Shown: positions 8,020 to 18,700 of the stretch, piece after piece
How the letters are laid out: the number at the start of each line of letters is the position of its first letter
How positions within the stretch are numbered: position 1 is the first letter of the stretch
Assembly: GCA_900542185.1 (NCBI GenBank)
Contig: UQMZ01000006.1
Coordinates: 44,516-108,515, forward strand
DNA: 64,000 nt
Direction: 5' to 3'
Source of the DNA: an uncultured Bacteroidales bacterium
GTDB lineage: Bacteria; Bacteroidota; Bacteroidia; Bacteroidales; Muribaculaceae
Made by a program: the position numbers and the translations under genes
Notes under the pieces: generated by a model
What the model was told of the DNA's origin: nothing
Databases searched by the model: none
The model's input: only the letters and a program-made list of their open reading frames with translations

Positions 8020-10389
8020 CTATCGATCCACCACCTCTGAGAGATAATGATCACGCAGCTTTTTCAGATGATGTTTTCCTGTAAGCTCTATTTCCTGCTC
8101 CAGACGTATATCCTGCGATGATGCAGCCACCTTGATCAGATAACGTCCCGGCGCTATGTTCCATGCGCCATCGGCATAATATCCCAATTGCTCCGGGAAA
8201 AGTCTGAACCTCACTGTCCGTTTTTCTCCGGCCTTGAGGCCAATCCGCGCGAATCCTTGAAGCTGGACAGGTTTCAACCGGGATTCGCTGTCAATCGGAG
8301 AAACATAAATCTGCACCACTTCGTCAGCATCGACCTTGCCCGCATTTTTTACATCAACTTCAATATCAAACGATTCAGCGGTAGTTTCTACCTGCCTGTC
8401 CATCCGCATCCCGCCATATTCAAAGGCAGTATAGCTCAAGCCATAACCGAACGGCCATGCAATACGGGAGTCATTCTCCATGCCGTAATTATAGCATACA
8501 GGCTCATGAAGCTCGACAGCCGGATAGCTGACACATAGTTTGCCGGACGGAGACACGTTGCCATAAAGAATGTCGGCCACCGCATTGCCTCCTTCTTCGC
8601 CCGGATACCAGGCCTGAAGCACCGCCGTGCATTTCCTTGCCAAATCGCTGATTACCTGTGCGCGTCCGCCGAATACCACCAGTATCACCGGCTTCCCCGT
8701 AGCGATAAGCTCATTTACATATTCTTCCTGTCGTCCGGGGAGCATGAGTTTCGTGCGGTCGCGGTTTTCTCCGCTAAGCATCACATTCTCGCCCATGGCC
8801 GCTACTATCACATCGCATTGACGGGCCATCCGCAACGCTTCGTCCCAATCGGCAGGTTCACGACTGTCCACCATGCGGCTGTCGATGGTCTTCTGCGCCG
8901 CCACCCTCGGATCGCCGCCCACTTCCATCACGGTTTCCGGCACTTCCGTCCAATCACATCCGCGGGAATATAACAATGTTCCTTCCTTCGGCATCTTACG
9001 CTCCATACCGTCCTTCAGGAATACATAACAGGGATGCAGCGGGCTTTCCTCCTTTTTCTGCCAGAAATAGTGCATTGCCTGGAATGTATAGTCGCCGGCA
9101 AGCGCCCACATTGAATTGGCATTCGGACCGGTAAGAAACACGCGGCCGCCCAATCGGGAAAGTTTTTCGGCCGTCAGGGGCAGAATCGGTTCCCTGCCGT
9201 CCGCCGTCGTGTCATTTTTCAACAATACGATGGATTGGGCGGCAAGCCGGTAGGCGGTTGCGCGTTCTTCTTCGGTGTCAAACTCTATATGTCCGTTGTC
9301 GTAGAGCCGCGCGGTATTGTCGAGTATGCCAAGCCTTGCCTTGAGCGTCAGCACGCGCTTCACTGCCTTTTCAAGCGTCACTTCACTGACAAGTCCCTGT
9401 TCCAATGCTTCCGGGATATAAGCGTAGGTGTCGCCGTTAGGGAAATCCACTTCATTGCCTGCATTCATTGCCGCGGCACAGAGATCCACAGGCGAAAGCG
9501 TATCGCCGACCTGCGGGATTGAACCGTAATCGCTCACAAGCAGCCCGTCGAATCCCACATAGCCACGCAGCAAATCCTGTTGAAGCCACTTATTGGCCAC
9601 ACATTTCGTACCGTTGAACGTATGGTAACCGGTCATCACGGCCTGACTGTCCGCCGTGCGGATGATGGCTTCGTGAGGCAGCAGAATATCCTCCATCAGT
9701 TCCTTTTCGGGAGCGTTCCCTCCGCCGCCATAGCCAAGGAAATGCTTAGTGCAGGCTGCCACACCTTCATGCAGATTTCCTCCGTGCTGGATGCCGTTTA
9801 CAAAAGCTACTCCCATTGCCGCCGATAAATACCCGTCCTCGCCGTAAGATTCCTCCAGCCGGTTGAACGATGGGTTGCGGACCACATCCACCATCGGGGA
9901 GAGCGCAAACGTTCCGCCCATGGCACGCAATGCCTTGGCCGTAAGCCGGGCTTTCTTTTCCGCCAGTTCAGGGTTCCATGTACACGCCATGCCTATCTGC
10001 TGCGGATAGACGGTGGCATCCAGGGCATTCACCCCGGAGAGCGCTTCTTCATGAACCAGAGCCGGAATATGATTGGGCGTGTTTTCAATAAGCCATTTCT
10101 GCAGCCGGGCCACCCTGTCGCGCTGCTCATCGGGCGACATGCCCAGATCCATGGCGAATTGGGGAATATGTCCGATGCCGTCGGGAATCAGTTCCCGGCA
10201 CTTAGCCTCGTCGATCATGCCTTCCGGCGTAAGCAGCGCCGAAATGTAAATGCTTCTCAGCTGGGCCACACGTTCCGCACGGCTCATACTGTCGTAAAGT
10301 TGATTTACACGTTGCTCCAATGTCTGTGAGCCACACTCAATCGCGGATATACAGGCCATCGCTACAAACAATATTCTGACACACCTCAT
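8020..10389 (-). CDS. GH3 glycoside hydrolase (beta-glucosidase/beta-xylosidase type)
   Basis: A 789-residue exported enzyme: signal peptide MRCVRILFVAMACISAIEC, GH3 N-terminal barrel, GH3 C-terminal domain and a fibronectin-III-like tail. Diagnostic segments are ESYGEDGYLSAAMGVAFVNGIQ, CTKHFLGYGGG and GFDGLLVSDYGSIPQ, whose Asp is the expected nucleophile. FGYGLSYTAFEY precedes the FnIII-like tail. GH3 enzymes remove terminal beta-linked glucose, or xylose in some subgroups, from oligosaccharides. The SDYG variant is common in xylosidase-like members, so glucose specificity is not certain. It is the last gene of the operon that begins at the GH5 gene, 18 bp after the previous GH3, and probably works periplasmically on imported oligosaccharides. 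Confidence 0.92.
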   Translation of the reverse strand: MRCVRILFVAMACISAIECGSQTLEQRVNQLYDSMSRAERVAQLRSIYISALLTPEGMIDEAKCRELIPDGIGHIPQFAMDLGMSPDEQRDRVARLQKWLIENTPNHIPALVHEEALSGVNALDATVYPQQIGMACTWNPELAEKKARLTAKALRAMGGTFALSPMVDVVRNPSFNRLEESYGEDGYLSAAMGVAFVNGIQHGGNLHEGVAACTKHFLGYGGGGNAPEKELMEDILLPHEAIIRTADSQAVMTGYHTFNGTKCVANKWLQQDLLRGYVGFDGLLVSDYGSIPQVGDTLSPVDLCAAAMNAGNEVDFPNGDTYAYIPEALEQGLVSEVTLEKAVKRVLTLKARLGILDNTARLYDNGHIEFDTEEERATAYRLAAQSIVLLKNDTTADGREPILPLTAEKLSRLGGRVFLTGPNANSMWALAGDYTFQAMHYFWQKKEESPLHPCYVFLKDGMERKMPKEGTLLYSRGCDWTEVPETVMEVGGDPRVAAQKTIDSRMVDSREPADWDEALRMARQCDVIVAAMGENVMLSGENRDRTKLMLPGRQEEYVNELIATGKPVILVVFGGRAQVISDLARKCTAVLQAWYPGEEGGNAVADILYGNVSPSGKLCVSYPAVELHEPVCYNYGMENDSRIAWPFGYGLSYTAFEYGGMRMDRQVETTAESFDIEVDVKNAGKVDADEVVQIYVSPIDSESRLKPVQLQGFARIGLKAGEKRTVRFRLFPEQLGYYADGAWNIAPGRYLIKVAASSQDIRLEQEIELTGKHHLKKLRDHYLSEVVDR

Positions 10390-10407
10390 AAACCATACGA
10401 TTAATGA

Positions 10408-12696
10408 TCAGTTACTATATTTCACTTTGCCACGAATGTCAGCTGCCGATGCTCCGACATAAACGGTGAAGGAACCGGGTTCGGCCACCCATTCATGCCT
10501 TTCTTCATCGAAATATTTCAGGTCATCGTCATCAATGGTATATGAAATCTGCTTTGTCTCTCCTGGCGCAAGTGCTACTTTCTCGAAATGCTTGAGTTCC
10601 TTCACAGGGCGAATCACGGATGCCTTGTCATCGCCTACGTAAAACTGCACCACTTCCTGACCTGCGACTTTTCCGGTGTTGCTCACCGATACCGAAACGG
10701 TGCGTCCGTCAATGACGGGTTTGCCGTAACTGAATGTGGTGTAGCTCAGACCGAATCCGAATGGGAAACGCACTTTTGTCTTGAAGTAGTCGAACCAGCG
10801 GTAGCCTAAGAGAATGTCTTCGCCATATACCTCTGTCTCGTCCTTCATTGCCCCATTGCCCGGCTCGTTGCAGAAATCAATACCTTTCCAACCTTTGACA
10901 GCGGCTTTCAACAGCCCGGCGGAACTCATCGGTTTCCCTTCCTCGCCGCCGAAAGGCTGAGGCAATTTGTCAGGCGATACGCCGGGATAGCCCACAGCAC
11001 CCATTTTATGGGCAGGGTAGTCGGTGAGCTGATATGCGAATGAGAACGGCAGCTTTCCGGACGGGCACACATCGCCCGAGATGATGTCCGCCAAAGCGTG
11101 ACCGGCTTCGCTGCCAAGATACCATGACTGCACCAGAGCGGGAGTACTGTCGAGCCAGGGCATGTCGTATGCGTTTCCGCTTACAATCACCAATACGGTA
11201 TTTCTGTTGGCCGCAAGCAGTTCCGAAATCAGGCGGTCCTGATAGAAAGGCAGCTGATAATTTTCGCGGTCGCCACCTTCACTGTCCTGTGCGTGATTCT
11301 TGTTCAAGCCTCCTACATAGATGACGTAATCCGCATTTCTTGCCTTTTCAACCGCTTCATTACGAAGCGAATCGTACAGAGATTGTGGCAAAACGTCCAC
11401 TTCACCGAACATCGACCGTCCCGATTCATAGCCTTTAGCGTATTCCACGACGCAATTGCCGCCGAACCGTTCCCTGATGCCACGCAGCGGCGACACCTCA
11501 TCGCGGGGTTTGAGCTCACTCGACCCTCCGCCGGCGCATAGGCTACGTGTGGCGTTTTCGCCTACCACCAGGATTCTCGCACCGTCCTGCGGCCGGAGTG
11601 GCAGGATGCCGTTGTTCTTCATCAGCACTATGCCTTCCTGCGCTATCCTGCGTGCCGCCGCAACATGTTCGGGCGAGTTCATCGAGCCAAAGTCCCGGCC
11701 GGCAGCCATTCCCGTACGGAGTATCAGACGCAGCATACGGCGTGCCTTGTCATTGATTATCGAATCAGGGACCTCTCCCCTCCGGCATTTCTCAAGATAG
11801 GCTCTACCAAGATAGTAATCGTCATACGAATTTATCGGCGCTTCGGTGGAAAGGCCGTCGGTATAACTGCCCATTTCAAGATCAAGACCATTAAAGATGG
11901 CTTCGTCCGTGTTGTGCGCGGCCCCCCAGTCCGTTATCACTGCACCGTCGAATCCCCATTCCTTCTTAAGGATGTCGTTGATCAGACGTGCGTTATGAGT
12001 AGCGTGCTGATTGAGGTATTGGTTGTAGCTGCCCATCAGAGTCCATGCGCCACCCTCGACCACAGCGGCATGGAACGGACGCAGGTAGAGTTCGTGCAAT
12101 GCGCGGTCGGAAACACGCACGTCCACATGGCCGCGGAATGTCTCCTGTTCGTTAAGGGCATAATGCTTTATGCAGCTTGCCACGCCGTTCGACTGAAGTC
12201 CCCGGATATACGGCACGCACATTCGCGAGGCAAGATACGGGTCTTCTCCCATATACTCGAAGTTGCGGCCATTCAAGGGCGTGCGGTACAGATTCACGCC
12301 GGGACCCAACAGCACCGTCTTGTTGCGGTAGCGTGCCTCCTCACCCACCATCCGGCCGTAAAGGGAGGCCAGTTCCGGCTGCCATGTGGCGGCAAGACAG
12401 GTCAGGGCCGGGAAAGCCGTGCACGAATCATTTGTCCAGCCGGCATGACCCCAGTCGTTCCAGTTGATTTCCATGCGCACCCCATGAGGACCGTCGCTGG
12501 TGTAGACCTCCGGAACACCCAGGCGCGGCACACCCGGACTTGAAAATTTAGATTGCGCGTAACTGAGGCGCACCTTCTCCTCAAGTGTCATCTTGCTCAG
12601 AAGGTCCTCGACCATTGTCTCGATATCATTATTTTTATCGGCAGCGTTTGCAGCCAACATACCAAACATAAAGAACGGAATAAGTAATTTTTTCAT
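10408..12696 (-). CDS. GH3 beta-glucosidase
   Basis: A 762-residue exported GH3 enzyme. Signal peptide MKKLLIPFFMFGMLAANA. The barrel contains LGPGVNLYRTPLNGRNFEYM (substrate-loop region), SCIKHYALNEQE and GAVITDWGAAHNTDEA, whose Asp is the predicted nucleophile. The C-terminal domain has GGGSSELKPRDEVSPL, and the FnIII-like domain follows FPFGFGLSYTTFSY. The TDWG form and NFEYMGEDP motif favour beta-glucosidase activity. It differs in family subtype from the GH3 immediately downstream, so the two probably cleave different ends or linkages of the same glycan. A long hairpin (12723-12776) separates it from the upstream surface lipoprotein gene. Confidence 0.93.
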   Translation of the reverse strand: MKKLLIPFFMFGMLAANAADKNNDIETMVEDLLSKMTLEEKVRLSYAQSKFSSPGVPRLGVPEVYTSDGPHGVRMEINWNDWGHAGWTNDSCTAFPALTCLAATWQPELASLYGRMVGEEARYRNKTVLLGPGVNLYRTPLNGRNFEYMGEDPYLASRMCVPYIRGLQSNGVASCIKHYALNEQETFRGHVDVRVSDRALHELYLRPFHAAVVEGGAWTLMGSYNQYLNQHATHNARLINDILKKEWGFDGAVITDWGAAHNTDEAIFNGLDLEMGSYTDGLSTEAPINSYDDYYLGRAYLEKCRRGEVPDSIINDKARRMLRLILRTGMAAGRDFGSMNSPEHVAAARRIAQEGIVLMKNNGILPLRPQDGARILVVGENATRSLCAGGGSSELKPRDEVSPLRGIRERFGGNCVVEYAKGYESGRSMFGEVDVLPQSLYDSLRNEAVEKARNADYVIYVGGLNKNHAQDSEGGDRENYQLPFYQDRLISELLAANRNTVLVIVSGNAYDMPWLDSTPALVQSWYLGSEAGHALADIISGDVCPSGKLPFSFAYQLTDYPAHKMGAVGYPGVSPDKLPQPFGGEEGKPMSSAGLLKAAVKGWKGIDFCNEPGNGAMKDETEVYGEDILLGYRWFDYFKTKVRFPFGFGLSYTTFSYGKPVIDGRTVSVSVSNTGKVAGQEVVQFYVGDDKASVIRPVKELKHFEKVALAPGETKQISYTIDDDDLKYFDEERHEWVAEPGSFTVYVGASAADIRGKVKYSN

Positions 12697-12722
12697 ACCT
12701 GACAGTCTTGTTCATTTATATA

Positions 12723-12776
12723 AGCGAGTGAATACCGGCGCTGTCCCGGTGGGGCGACAGCCTGTATTCACTCGCT
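12723..12776 (-). terminator. Long intercistronic hairpin inside the PUL operon
   Basis: A perfect 13-bp stem (AGCGAGTGAATAC at 12723-12735 with its complement at 12764-12776) encloses a second GCTGTC/GACAGC stem. There is no strong U-tract, so it may be a partial terminator or an mRNA-stabilising processing hairpin rather than a full stop. It lies downstream of the surface lipoprotein and upstream of the two GH3 genes. Confidence 0.55.
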
Positions 12777-12881
12777 GAATAACAGATCACCTACCTGTAA
12801 TGTACATAACGGATAATATCGGGATTCCTGTATCCACCGCAGGATAAGATATCACATACCGTTGTACAAAGCCGTGCGGTA

Positions 12882-13874
12882 TTATTCCCTGGTGATTTTT
12901 ACAATCGTATATCCGTTACCTACAAACAGAGCTCCGTCCTGTTCGTTCATGAGCTGCATGGAGTAGTCGGTAAGGACGAACTCCAGCACCATGGATCCGC
13001 TGATCACCACGTCATCGCGTTCAGGATCTCCTTTCCCCGTAAGGATGTTGTTCCACCAGGCTGTGGTCATGGTTCCCTGTCCATCTCCGTTAACATACGC
13101 GCGGACCGTATCACCGCTCTTGACCAGATCCTTGAACTGTGTCTGCAGCAATGCGAAGGGATTGTCCCATGTGACATTGAATTCGCCTTCCCACAGAATC
13201 TCTTCCGTTACCTCAGGCGCCGTATCGCTGATTTCAATCTTGCCGCCGCCATAGACATTGCCTTCACTGTCCGTGAGAGTCACGCGGTATGTGCCGAGAG
13301 CGAGACCGTCAGGAACGGTATATTCCACATAACTTTTTTCACCCTTGTCGACGAAGGTGGTGGCTGCCTCCTTGTCTCCGATCGAGATTTTAACCACCTT
13401 CTCCATGTTTGTTCCATGGAGCTTGACAACTGAGCCGGGCACAACCTGCCGGTCACGTATATCGTTGCCCGGAATCGGATCACTGTCAAGTGCCCGGACT
13501 ATAAGTTTACCGGTACGGGATGTCGATTTGCCCTTTGTCGTGGTGGCAACGACCTTCAGTATATATTCCCCGGCCAGGAAACTATGCTGAATTTTCTTGC
13601 CCTCATGGATTTTCTCATCATCAATGAACCATTCCACCGTGGTGTATTGAGCCGGAGTTACCGTGACAGAGTCTTCAAACTCTATGTCACGGGAGATATT
13701 CTTGTACACGGCGGGTTCGCCGTTCTCCCAGTCACCGAACCAGGGCAGGAGTATCTGAGGGAAGTCGTCCTCACCGGCCGTGATGAATCCATCTTTATCT
13801 TCGGAGCATGAGCCGAGCGTTCCCATCGAGAGAACCGCCATGAGCGCCATTAAATTATATAATATTTTTTTCAT
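12882..13874 (-). CDS. Surface glycan-binding lipoprotein (SusE-position, PKD/IPT domains)
   Basis: A 330-residue lipoprotein. Signal peptide with lipobox LGSC (about residue 23), followed by the acidic run SEDKDGF, compatible with surface export of lipoproteins in Bacteroidota. Residues about 45-130 look like a PKD/Ig-like domain (TVEWFIDDEKIHEGKKIQHSF, YILKVVATTTKGKS). About 140-220 are an IPT/TIG domain (PGSVVKLHGTNMEKVVKISIG, YTVPDGLALGTYRVTLTD). The last 110 residues are a distinct domain rich in Trp/aromatics (WEGEFNVTWDNPFALL, TTAWWNN) that probably contacts glycan. It lies directly after susD in the operon, the usual place of a surface glycan-binding protein. No catalytic residues are visible. 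Confidence 0.82.
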   Translation of the reverse strand: MKKILYNLMALMAVLSMGTLGSCSEDKDGFITAGEDDFPQILLPWFGDWENGEPAVYKNISRDIEFEDSVTVTPAQYTTVEWFIDDEKIHEGKKIQHSFLAGEYILKVVATTTKGKSTSRTGKLIVRALDSDPIPGNDIRDRQVVPGSVVKLHGTNMEKVVKISIGDKEAATTFVDKGEKSYVEYTVPDGLALGTYRVTLTDSEGNVYGGGKIEISDTAPEVTEEILWEGEFNVTWDNPFALLQTQFKDLVKSGDTVRAYVNGDGQGTMTTAWWNNILTGKGDPERDDVVISGSMVLEFVLTDYSMQLMNEQDGALFVGNGYTIVKITRE

Positions 13875-13955
13875 CTTGAGTCAATTTTGTTCCCGGTTCC
13901 GTCCTCCCCCGAAAGGGAGGCGGAAGGAGGGAAACGGATAAAAAACCTTTTAAAC

Positions 13956-15695
13956 CTATTTGTCGAATTCCTTGATATCCATGAAATGCTGGTCGGCAGT
14001 ATCCCACCACACCCGTGTGTGCCAGTTGTCATTGCCTCCCATACGTTCTACGGCTTCCTTATAGTTCACGCTGTTGTACTTGGCCTCAAGCAGAGGATAG
14101 CGCAAACGCACGGGAGTCTGCATGTTCGGGTCCTCGTGGGGGAAATCGCCGCGCACGGGAAGCAGAGTACGGTCAGCAAGCGCAGGATAGTCTGAACGAC
14201 GGAGATTGGCCCAGCCTTCGCTTGGATTGGTAAGATGGAGAATCCATGCCTGGGTGTTGATAGCCTCGCGAGGGTTGTCGCCCAACGGATTTGCCGCTAT
14301 ATACGCATCTATTTCCTCGTCGGAGATCTTCGTGACGATGTCGTAGTAGCTGTTCAGCATCTGCATGGAGGCACGGATACCGGCTTCATAGTGGCTGTTG
14401 GCGTCGCCCGGGACATTCCATCCCTTGGACGCAGCCTCGGCAAGCAGGAACTCGACCTCGGCGGAAGTGATGAGAATGCCGGGACAGTCGGCATTGCAGA
14501 ATGCCACTGCGACTGTGGGACGAAGCATACGGGCCGGATAGTTGTTCTTGTCATAGCCCTTGTCGGGATAAAGCTTCACGAGGGAGGCAAGAGTGGGAAT
14601 CTCCTCGGTAGCCGGGCCGTTCACCCACTCGTTCCACCAGGCATCGCCGACATTGCAGGGCACGATGCCCGTGCCGCCGCGGTTACCCCAATCCATCACC
14701 TCGTCGGTGACATCGAAGTTACCGGACGTATCGGTCTGGCTTCGTGTGGTGTGGATGTAGCATCGGGCCACACGGTAAAGGCGCGGGTCGTCCATCTTCT
14801 TCATATAATTGAACAAGGTAGAGCAAACGAACGAAGGAGACTCGGGATCCTGGCCATAAATCATCTCGCCAAGAGCATTGGCCCTGAAATCAAGGTCATT
14901 GGCACCATCGTACAGCGTGAACGGAGCGTCGATATGTTTCACATACGCATCGTCGCCGGCCGACGAGATGATTCCTCCGTCAGCATGGAGGGCCGACTCG
15001 AATTCCTGACGGGCTTTCTCCGGAGCGACATCAGATATCCGCATCGCATAACGCAGCCGGAGTGTGTTGGCATACTTTTTCCATGCGGTCGCGTCGCCGC
15101 CCAGGGACGTGACGTCGCCCGAGATGACATCCGTACCCGTGCCCAGCTGTTCGGCGCACGCCTTCAGTTCGGAGAAAATGAAGTCGTACACTTCTTCCTG
15201 TGTGTCGTATTTCGGGTTGGCGTTGCCTTCGATATATGACATTCCCGCCTCGGTGCAGGGAATATCGCCGTATATGTCGGAGAGTACCGCCATCATGTAA
15301 GCCCGATGGATACGCAGTGCGGCATTGGTGTTAGGCATGTCTTCGGAGCGATGGATGGCATCCACGAGATTCTTGACGCCTATCGTGTAATAGCGGTTCC
15401 ACACATGAGACATCTCGGAATCCTTGGGATAAACGGCCCCCGCATAATTCGACACGTTCCATCCACCGGCATAATACTGTGTGAAACCGGTGATATAGCT
15501 GCGGTAGGTGTCCATGAGGGAGAAATCGCCGTATGTCTGCAACAGCGCCGTGGTCAGCTGAGTGTTCGGATCGATGGCGTTAGCCTTCGAGTCGTCGGTA
15601 TTGACATCCTCCATATAGGCGTCCGAACATGCGCCGAATCCCAGAAGCGTGACAGCCGTCACAGCCGATACCATGTAATTATATATTGTCTTCAT
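13956..15695 (-). CDS. SusD/RagB-family nutrient-binding outer-membrane lipoprotein
   Basis: A 579-residue lipoprotein with signal MKTIYNYMVSAVTAVTLLGFGAC and lipid-anchor Cys at about 23. The TPR-like helical start (NTQLTTALLQTYGDFSLMDTYRSYITGFTQYYAGGWN) and the segments RIHRAYMMAVLSDIYGDIPCTEAG and TAEVEFLLAEAASKGW are typical of the SusD-like group that pairs with SusC transporters. Its role is to bind oligosaccharide at the cell surface and form the lid of the SusC channel. It sits 16 bp downstream of the susC gene. The sequence belongs to the subgroup often found next to carbohydrate or peptide SusC pairs, so the ligand is inferred from the GH5/GH3 context (beta-glucan). Confidence 0.92.
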   Translation of the reverse strand: MKTIYNYMVSAVTAVTLLGFGACSDAYMEDVNTDDSKANAIDPNTQLTTALLQTYGDFSLMDTYRSYITGFTQYYAGGWNVSNYAGAVYPKDSEMSHVWNRYYTIGVKNLVDAIHRSEDMPNTNAALRIHRAYMMAVLSDIYGDIPCTEAGMSYIEGNANPKYDTQEEVYDFIFSELKACAEQLGTGTDVISGDVTSLGGDATAWKKYANTLRLRYAMRISDVAPEKARQEFESALHADGGIISSAGDDAYVKHIDAPFTLYDGANDLDFRANALGEMIYGQDPESPSFVCSTLFNYMKKMDDPRLYRVARCYIHTTRSQTDTSGNFDVTDEVMDWGNRGGTGIVPCNVGDAWWNEWVNGPATEEIPTLASLVKLYPDKGYDKNNYPARMLRPTVAVAFCNADCPGILITSAEVEFLLAEAASKGWNVPGDANSHYEAGIRASMQMLNSYYDIVTKISDEEIDAYIAANPLGDNPREAINTQAWILHLTNPSEGWANLRRSDYPALADRTLLPVRGDFPHEDPNMQTPVRLRYPLLEAKYNSVNYKEAVERMGGNDNWHTRVWWDTADQHFMDIKEFDK

Positions 15696-15711
15696 AACTG
15701 TTCAGATACCA

Positions 15712-18700
15712 TTAGAATTTTACATATACGTTAACTCCGAAACTGCGGCGCGACGGGAGCGACCCGTACTCAAGGCCCATGCCTGACGTGTTGTAGTTGG
15801 AATCAGGATCGATATTCGGAATATTCTTCCATACTATGAATGGATTGCGTGCCACGAATGAGATCGACAATGACTTTACCGCCTTGCCGAGAAGGCTTGT
15901 CGGGAACGTATAGCCGAAGGTGATTTCACGACATTTGATGTAGGAATTGTCGTAAATAAAGGTAGCAGGCGCCTTCTCAGCCACACTTTTCCAATAGTTC
16001 TGCGGATTTACGGGATAAGTGTTCTTGCTGTAGGTGCCGTCGCCGTTGTCGACCACGCCCTCCGCGATATATCCCTCGCACTTGCCGGCCGCGCGCCACT
16101 GCGCCTCGGTCATGCCGGCGGCTTTGCGCGCCTCCTCCGAACGGTACCATTCCTCGCGGCCGGCAAGCGTGGCGTTTGCCTTACCGGTCAGATATGCCGA
16201 CCGCATTGAAAATGAATAGAGGTCGCCGCCCATCTTTATATCGAAGCCGGCATACAGATGGAAGTTCTTGAATGTGAACGTAGAGTAGAAACCGCCGGTC
16301 CAGTCCCACGTCGAGTTGCCGAGGGTCTTGAGATTCTCGTCATACAGAGGCAGTCCGGTGTTCCTGTCAATCAGGACATCGCCATTCTCGTTGCGCTTGA
16401 AATCCGTGCCGAGGATGGAACCGAAATCCTTTCCGACCTCAGCCCCGACGGATACTCCGGCCCAGCTCGCATCGGCCAGCTGGAAATAGTCCATACCCTC
16501 TACCAGCTTCAGCACCTTGTTTGAGTTCTTTGAATAGTTTATACCTGCGTCCCATGAGAAGTCCTTGATCTGGAGTATACGGCCGTATACCGCAAGCTCG
16601 ACGCCACGGTTCCGGATCTTGCCGGCATTGATGAGGCGCGAAGGATATCCTGCCGCCGCGGAAGATGCAAGCCCTATGATCTGGTCTTTGGACACCTGGT
16701 CGTAGTATGTGAAGTCTATATTCAGGCGGTTGGTGAAGAACTTGGCCTCAAGACCGAGTTCATAGGAACTTGTCATTGTCGGCTTGAGGTTCTTGTTGGG
16801 CTGTATGTCATTGTTGATCATACCGATTGTAAAACCGGGATATGAGTATTTTCCCGTGGCATAGTTCAGCGCAAGCTGATACGGGTCCGTGTCGGAACCG
16901 ACTTTGGCCCATGAAGCGCGGACCTTACCGAAACTCAACACATTCTGGGGCTTGAGGAATTTGGAGAATACGATGCTTCCCGAAACGGAGGGATAGACAT
17001 ACGTGTTGTTGGCCACCGGCAGTGTCGACGAACGGTCGCCGCGCACGGTGCCTTCAAGGAAATACGTGGAGCGGTATCCGAGGCTCGCACTCGCAAAGAG
17101 CGAGTTGATCTGCTTTTTATAGGTGTATGGCATTACATTCTGCTCGGCATAGTTCATGATTGAAGTCACGCCGTCCATCTGCTGGTCGGTGCCGGTTATG
17201 ATGGTCGTCCTGTTGTTCACCCTGTATATGTTTCCGCCAAGGGTGGCGCTCAGGTCGAAATCGCCCCAGTTGTTGTTGTATAGGGCAAGTATCTCGGCAT
17301 TGAGGGTACGGTTGTTGAAAATCGAGTTCGTCAGTTTACCCGGAAGTACGCCCGGAGTGGTGCGGGCGATGAAATCCTCGAAATTCATGTTATTGATGTC
17401 GGTTCCGATTGTACCCTGCACTTTCAGATGCCTGGTTATATTGTAAATTACCCTTCCGGTGAACCGGAACACATCCTTGGTCGATGTATTGTCGCACTTA
17501 TAGAGGTCCCAGTATGGATTCTTGTTGTACTGGTCGTTGCCGTTCCAGCGGGCGTAACTGCCGTCCGGATTCTGATAGTTCTTCAGCCATTCCTGATTGT
17601 AGGTGCTGGCCAGGGTCATGAGGTTCTTACCGACATTGCTCTGGGAATCGCCGAGGGCAGGACGGTTCTTCACATCCTCGCGGGTGTAGTTGGCTGTAAA
17701 GTCCACATCCACCGGACCTATGGATGTGTTGACCCGCAGGTTGAAATTGTCACGGCTCATGTGAGTGTTCGGAAGAATATCCTTGTTACGCATGTCGGTG
17801 AATGAGAAGCGGATACCGGTCTTGCCGCTGTTCACGTTCAGAATCACGGAATTCTGGGCCGTCAGACCCGTGCGGAAGAATGACGAGGTGTTGTTGCGGT
17901 ACATCAGGAACGGGCGCACCGATCCGTCATAATATGTCTTGTCGATCATATCCGCCTTCACGCCCCAGCTCTGGTTTGTGCCTGAAGACGCATCAAGTTC
18001 ATACTGTCCGTTGTTGCCCATACCGTATACATGCTGCACGTCATCCCATTTTGCAAGCTGGGTGTCGACGGTAAACGAGCCGTTGTACTCTACCGAGAAT
18101 TTCTCTTTGTCCGCCTTCTTGGTGGTTATGAGTATCACGCCGTGCGAGGCACGTGAACCATAAAGCGCCGAAGCAGCCGGACCTTTCAGTACGGTCATGG
18201 TTTCGATATCGTCGGGATTGATGGCCGATATGCCGTCGCCGAGATCGTAACCGCCCTGTTCGCCGGCGCTGCCGAAATTGGTATTGTCCAGAGGCACGCC
18301 GTCAATGACATAAAGAGGCTGGTTGTTGCCCGTCATCTCGGTAGTGCCACGCAGCATCACCCTGGTGGAACCGGCGGCTCCGCCGGCGGTGTTGCTGACC
18401 ACAAGACCGGCGACTTTACCGGCGAGCGAATTCATGACATTGGTTTCCTTCGCCTTGTTCAGTTCATCGCCCTTCACTTCGGAAAGCCCGTAACCCAGAG
18501 CCTTGCGGTCGCGCTTTATGCCGAGTGCGGTCACCACCACTTCACTCAGTTCCGTACTGCTTTCCTCAAGTTTAATCGTCATATTCTCCTGCGCTTTCAC
18601 ACGCGCGGGCCTGTATCCCACGTACGACACCTCAAGTTCGTCACCGGGACGGCATCTCAAGGTAAAGTTTCCGTCTATGTCCGTCACGGCTCCGTTGGAG

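Noticed and set aside
14235..15239. 334-codon plus-strand frame
   Set aside because: Antisense shadow of the SusD-like gene with no signal peptide or domain.
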